Positions 5,097 through 5,340 of a DNA stretch of 5,340 bases are shown here, one piece after another. The DNA is from Spirochaetaceae bacterium. Lineage in GTDB: Bacteria; Spirochaetota; Spirochaetia; SZUA-6; Bin103. Position 1 is the first letter of the stretch; each line of letters starts with the position of its first letter. The stretch is taken from positions 1 through 5,340 of the forward strand of contig JAPOQV010000018.1 of the NCBI GenBank assembly GCA_026710565.1, written 5' to 3'. The notes below the pieces were generated by a model. The model had not been told where the DNA came from, made no database searches, and saw only the letters and a list, made by a program, of their open reading frames with translations. The translations under genes and the position numbers were made by a program.

Positions 5097-5340
5097 GTGG
5101 TTCCCTGGCAGGTGGCCACCGGCCTGACGCTGGTGATCGCGGGCGTCTCGGCCATCCTGCTGCTGGACCGGCTGGACTACCTGTCCGGCTACTGGGGCCT
5201 GATCCTGAGCGAGCACGCAGGAGCGATCGCCGCACCGACGCTGACGGCCCTGGCCAGCGTGTTCGCCGCGATCCACTGGGCGGCCCGCCAGCCCGGCTTT
5301 GGAGGCCCGGGCAGGGAGGCGGGCGACAACTGCACCCGGC
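5097..5340 (+). CDS. N-terminal part of a two-helix membrane protein (3'-truncated by window edge)
   Basis: Starts at GTG 5097, four bases after the trbF stop and behind a good Shine-Dalgarno, and remains open for 81 codons to the window end. Two hydrophobic helices are visible, at about residues 6-23 and 43-62. They are joined by a loop with DRLDYLSGYWG (24-34), and a Gly/Pro/Arg-rich polar segment follows (64 onward). Spacing, strand and GC bias put it in the trbF operon, so a role in the transfer apparatus or its membrane assembly is likely. It does not start like TrbG/VirB9, which usually follows trbF and has a cleavable signal peptide and a beta-rich body. No family is recognised, and the full length is unknown. 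Confidence 0.6.
   Translation, partial: MVPWQVATGLTLVIAGVSAILLLDRLDYLSGYWGLILSEHAGAIAAPTLTALASVFAAIHWAARQPGFGGPGREAGDNCTR

Noticed and set aside
1..5340. CRISPR array, tRNA, rRNA, insertion-sequence ends, replication origin
   Set aside because: I looked for regular spaced repeats, cloverleaf-like segments, terminal inverted repeats with a transposase, and iterons, and saw none.

Overview
The window comes from a high-GC bacterial genome. It looks like part of a conjugative element (an integrative conjugative element or a plasmid) carrying a restriction-modification cassette. There is no taxonomic marker gene. The VirB8/TrbF-type protein near the right end suggests a diderm host of the proteobacterial or acidobacterial kind, but this is inference.

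Layout from left to right. Positions 3-155 hold the last 50 codons of an unrecognised gene with strongly GC-biased third codon positions. Positions 156-517 form a non-coding or weakly coding leader. Its middle (about 290-400) drops to roughly one third GC and holds a near-consensus sigma70-type promoter (TTTACT, 17 bp, TATAAT) reading rightward. Several mutually exclusive inverted repeats lie in the presumed 5' UTR; one places the start codon in a hairpin loop. Positions 518-3658 encode a 1046-residue gamma-class N6-adenine DNA methyltransferase with a C-terminal target-recognition region and an extra C-terminal domain. Its stop overlaps by one base (TGATG) the start of a 211-residue PD-(D/E)XK nuclease-like protein (3658-4293). 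Positions 4294-4426 are an intergenic stretch with two small inverted repeats and a -10 box six bases from the next start codon. Positions 4427-5092 encode a TrbF/VirB8-family inner-membrane component of a type IV secretion apparatus. A GTG-started reading frame for a membrane protein (5097-5340) follows four bases later and runs off the window.

The methyltransferase and nuclease are translationally coupled and most likely work as one anti-phage or anti-plasmid unit: the large protein recognises and methylates a target, and the small protein cuts unmodified DNA. No helicase, separate specificity subunit or controller protein is present. Sampled GC is about 63% in the cassette and about 70% in trbF, which fits a defence cargo acquired by a mobile element. 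The cassette seems to interrupt a transfer-gene cluster, so trbF may depend on its own promoter.
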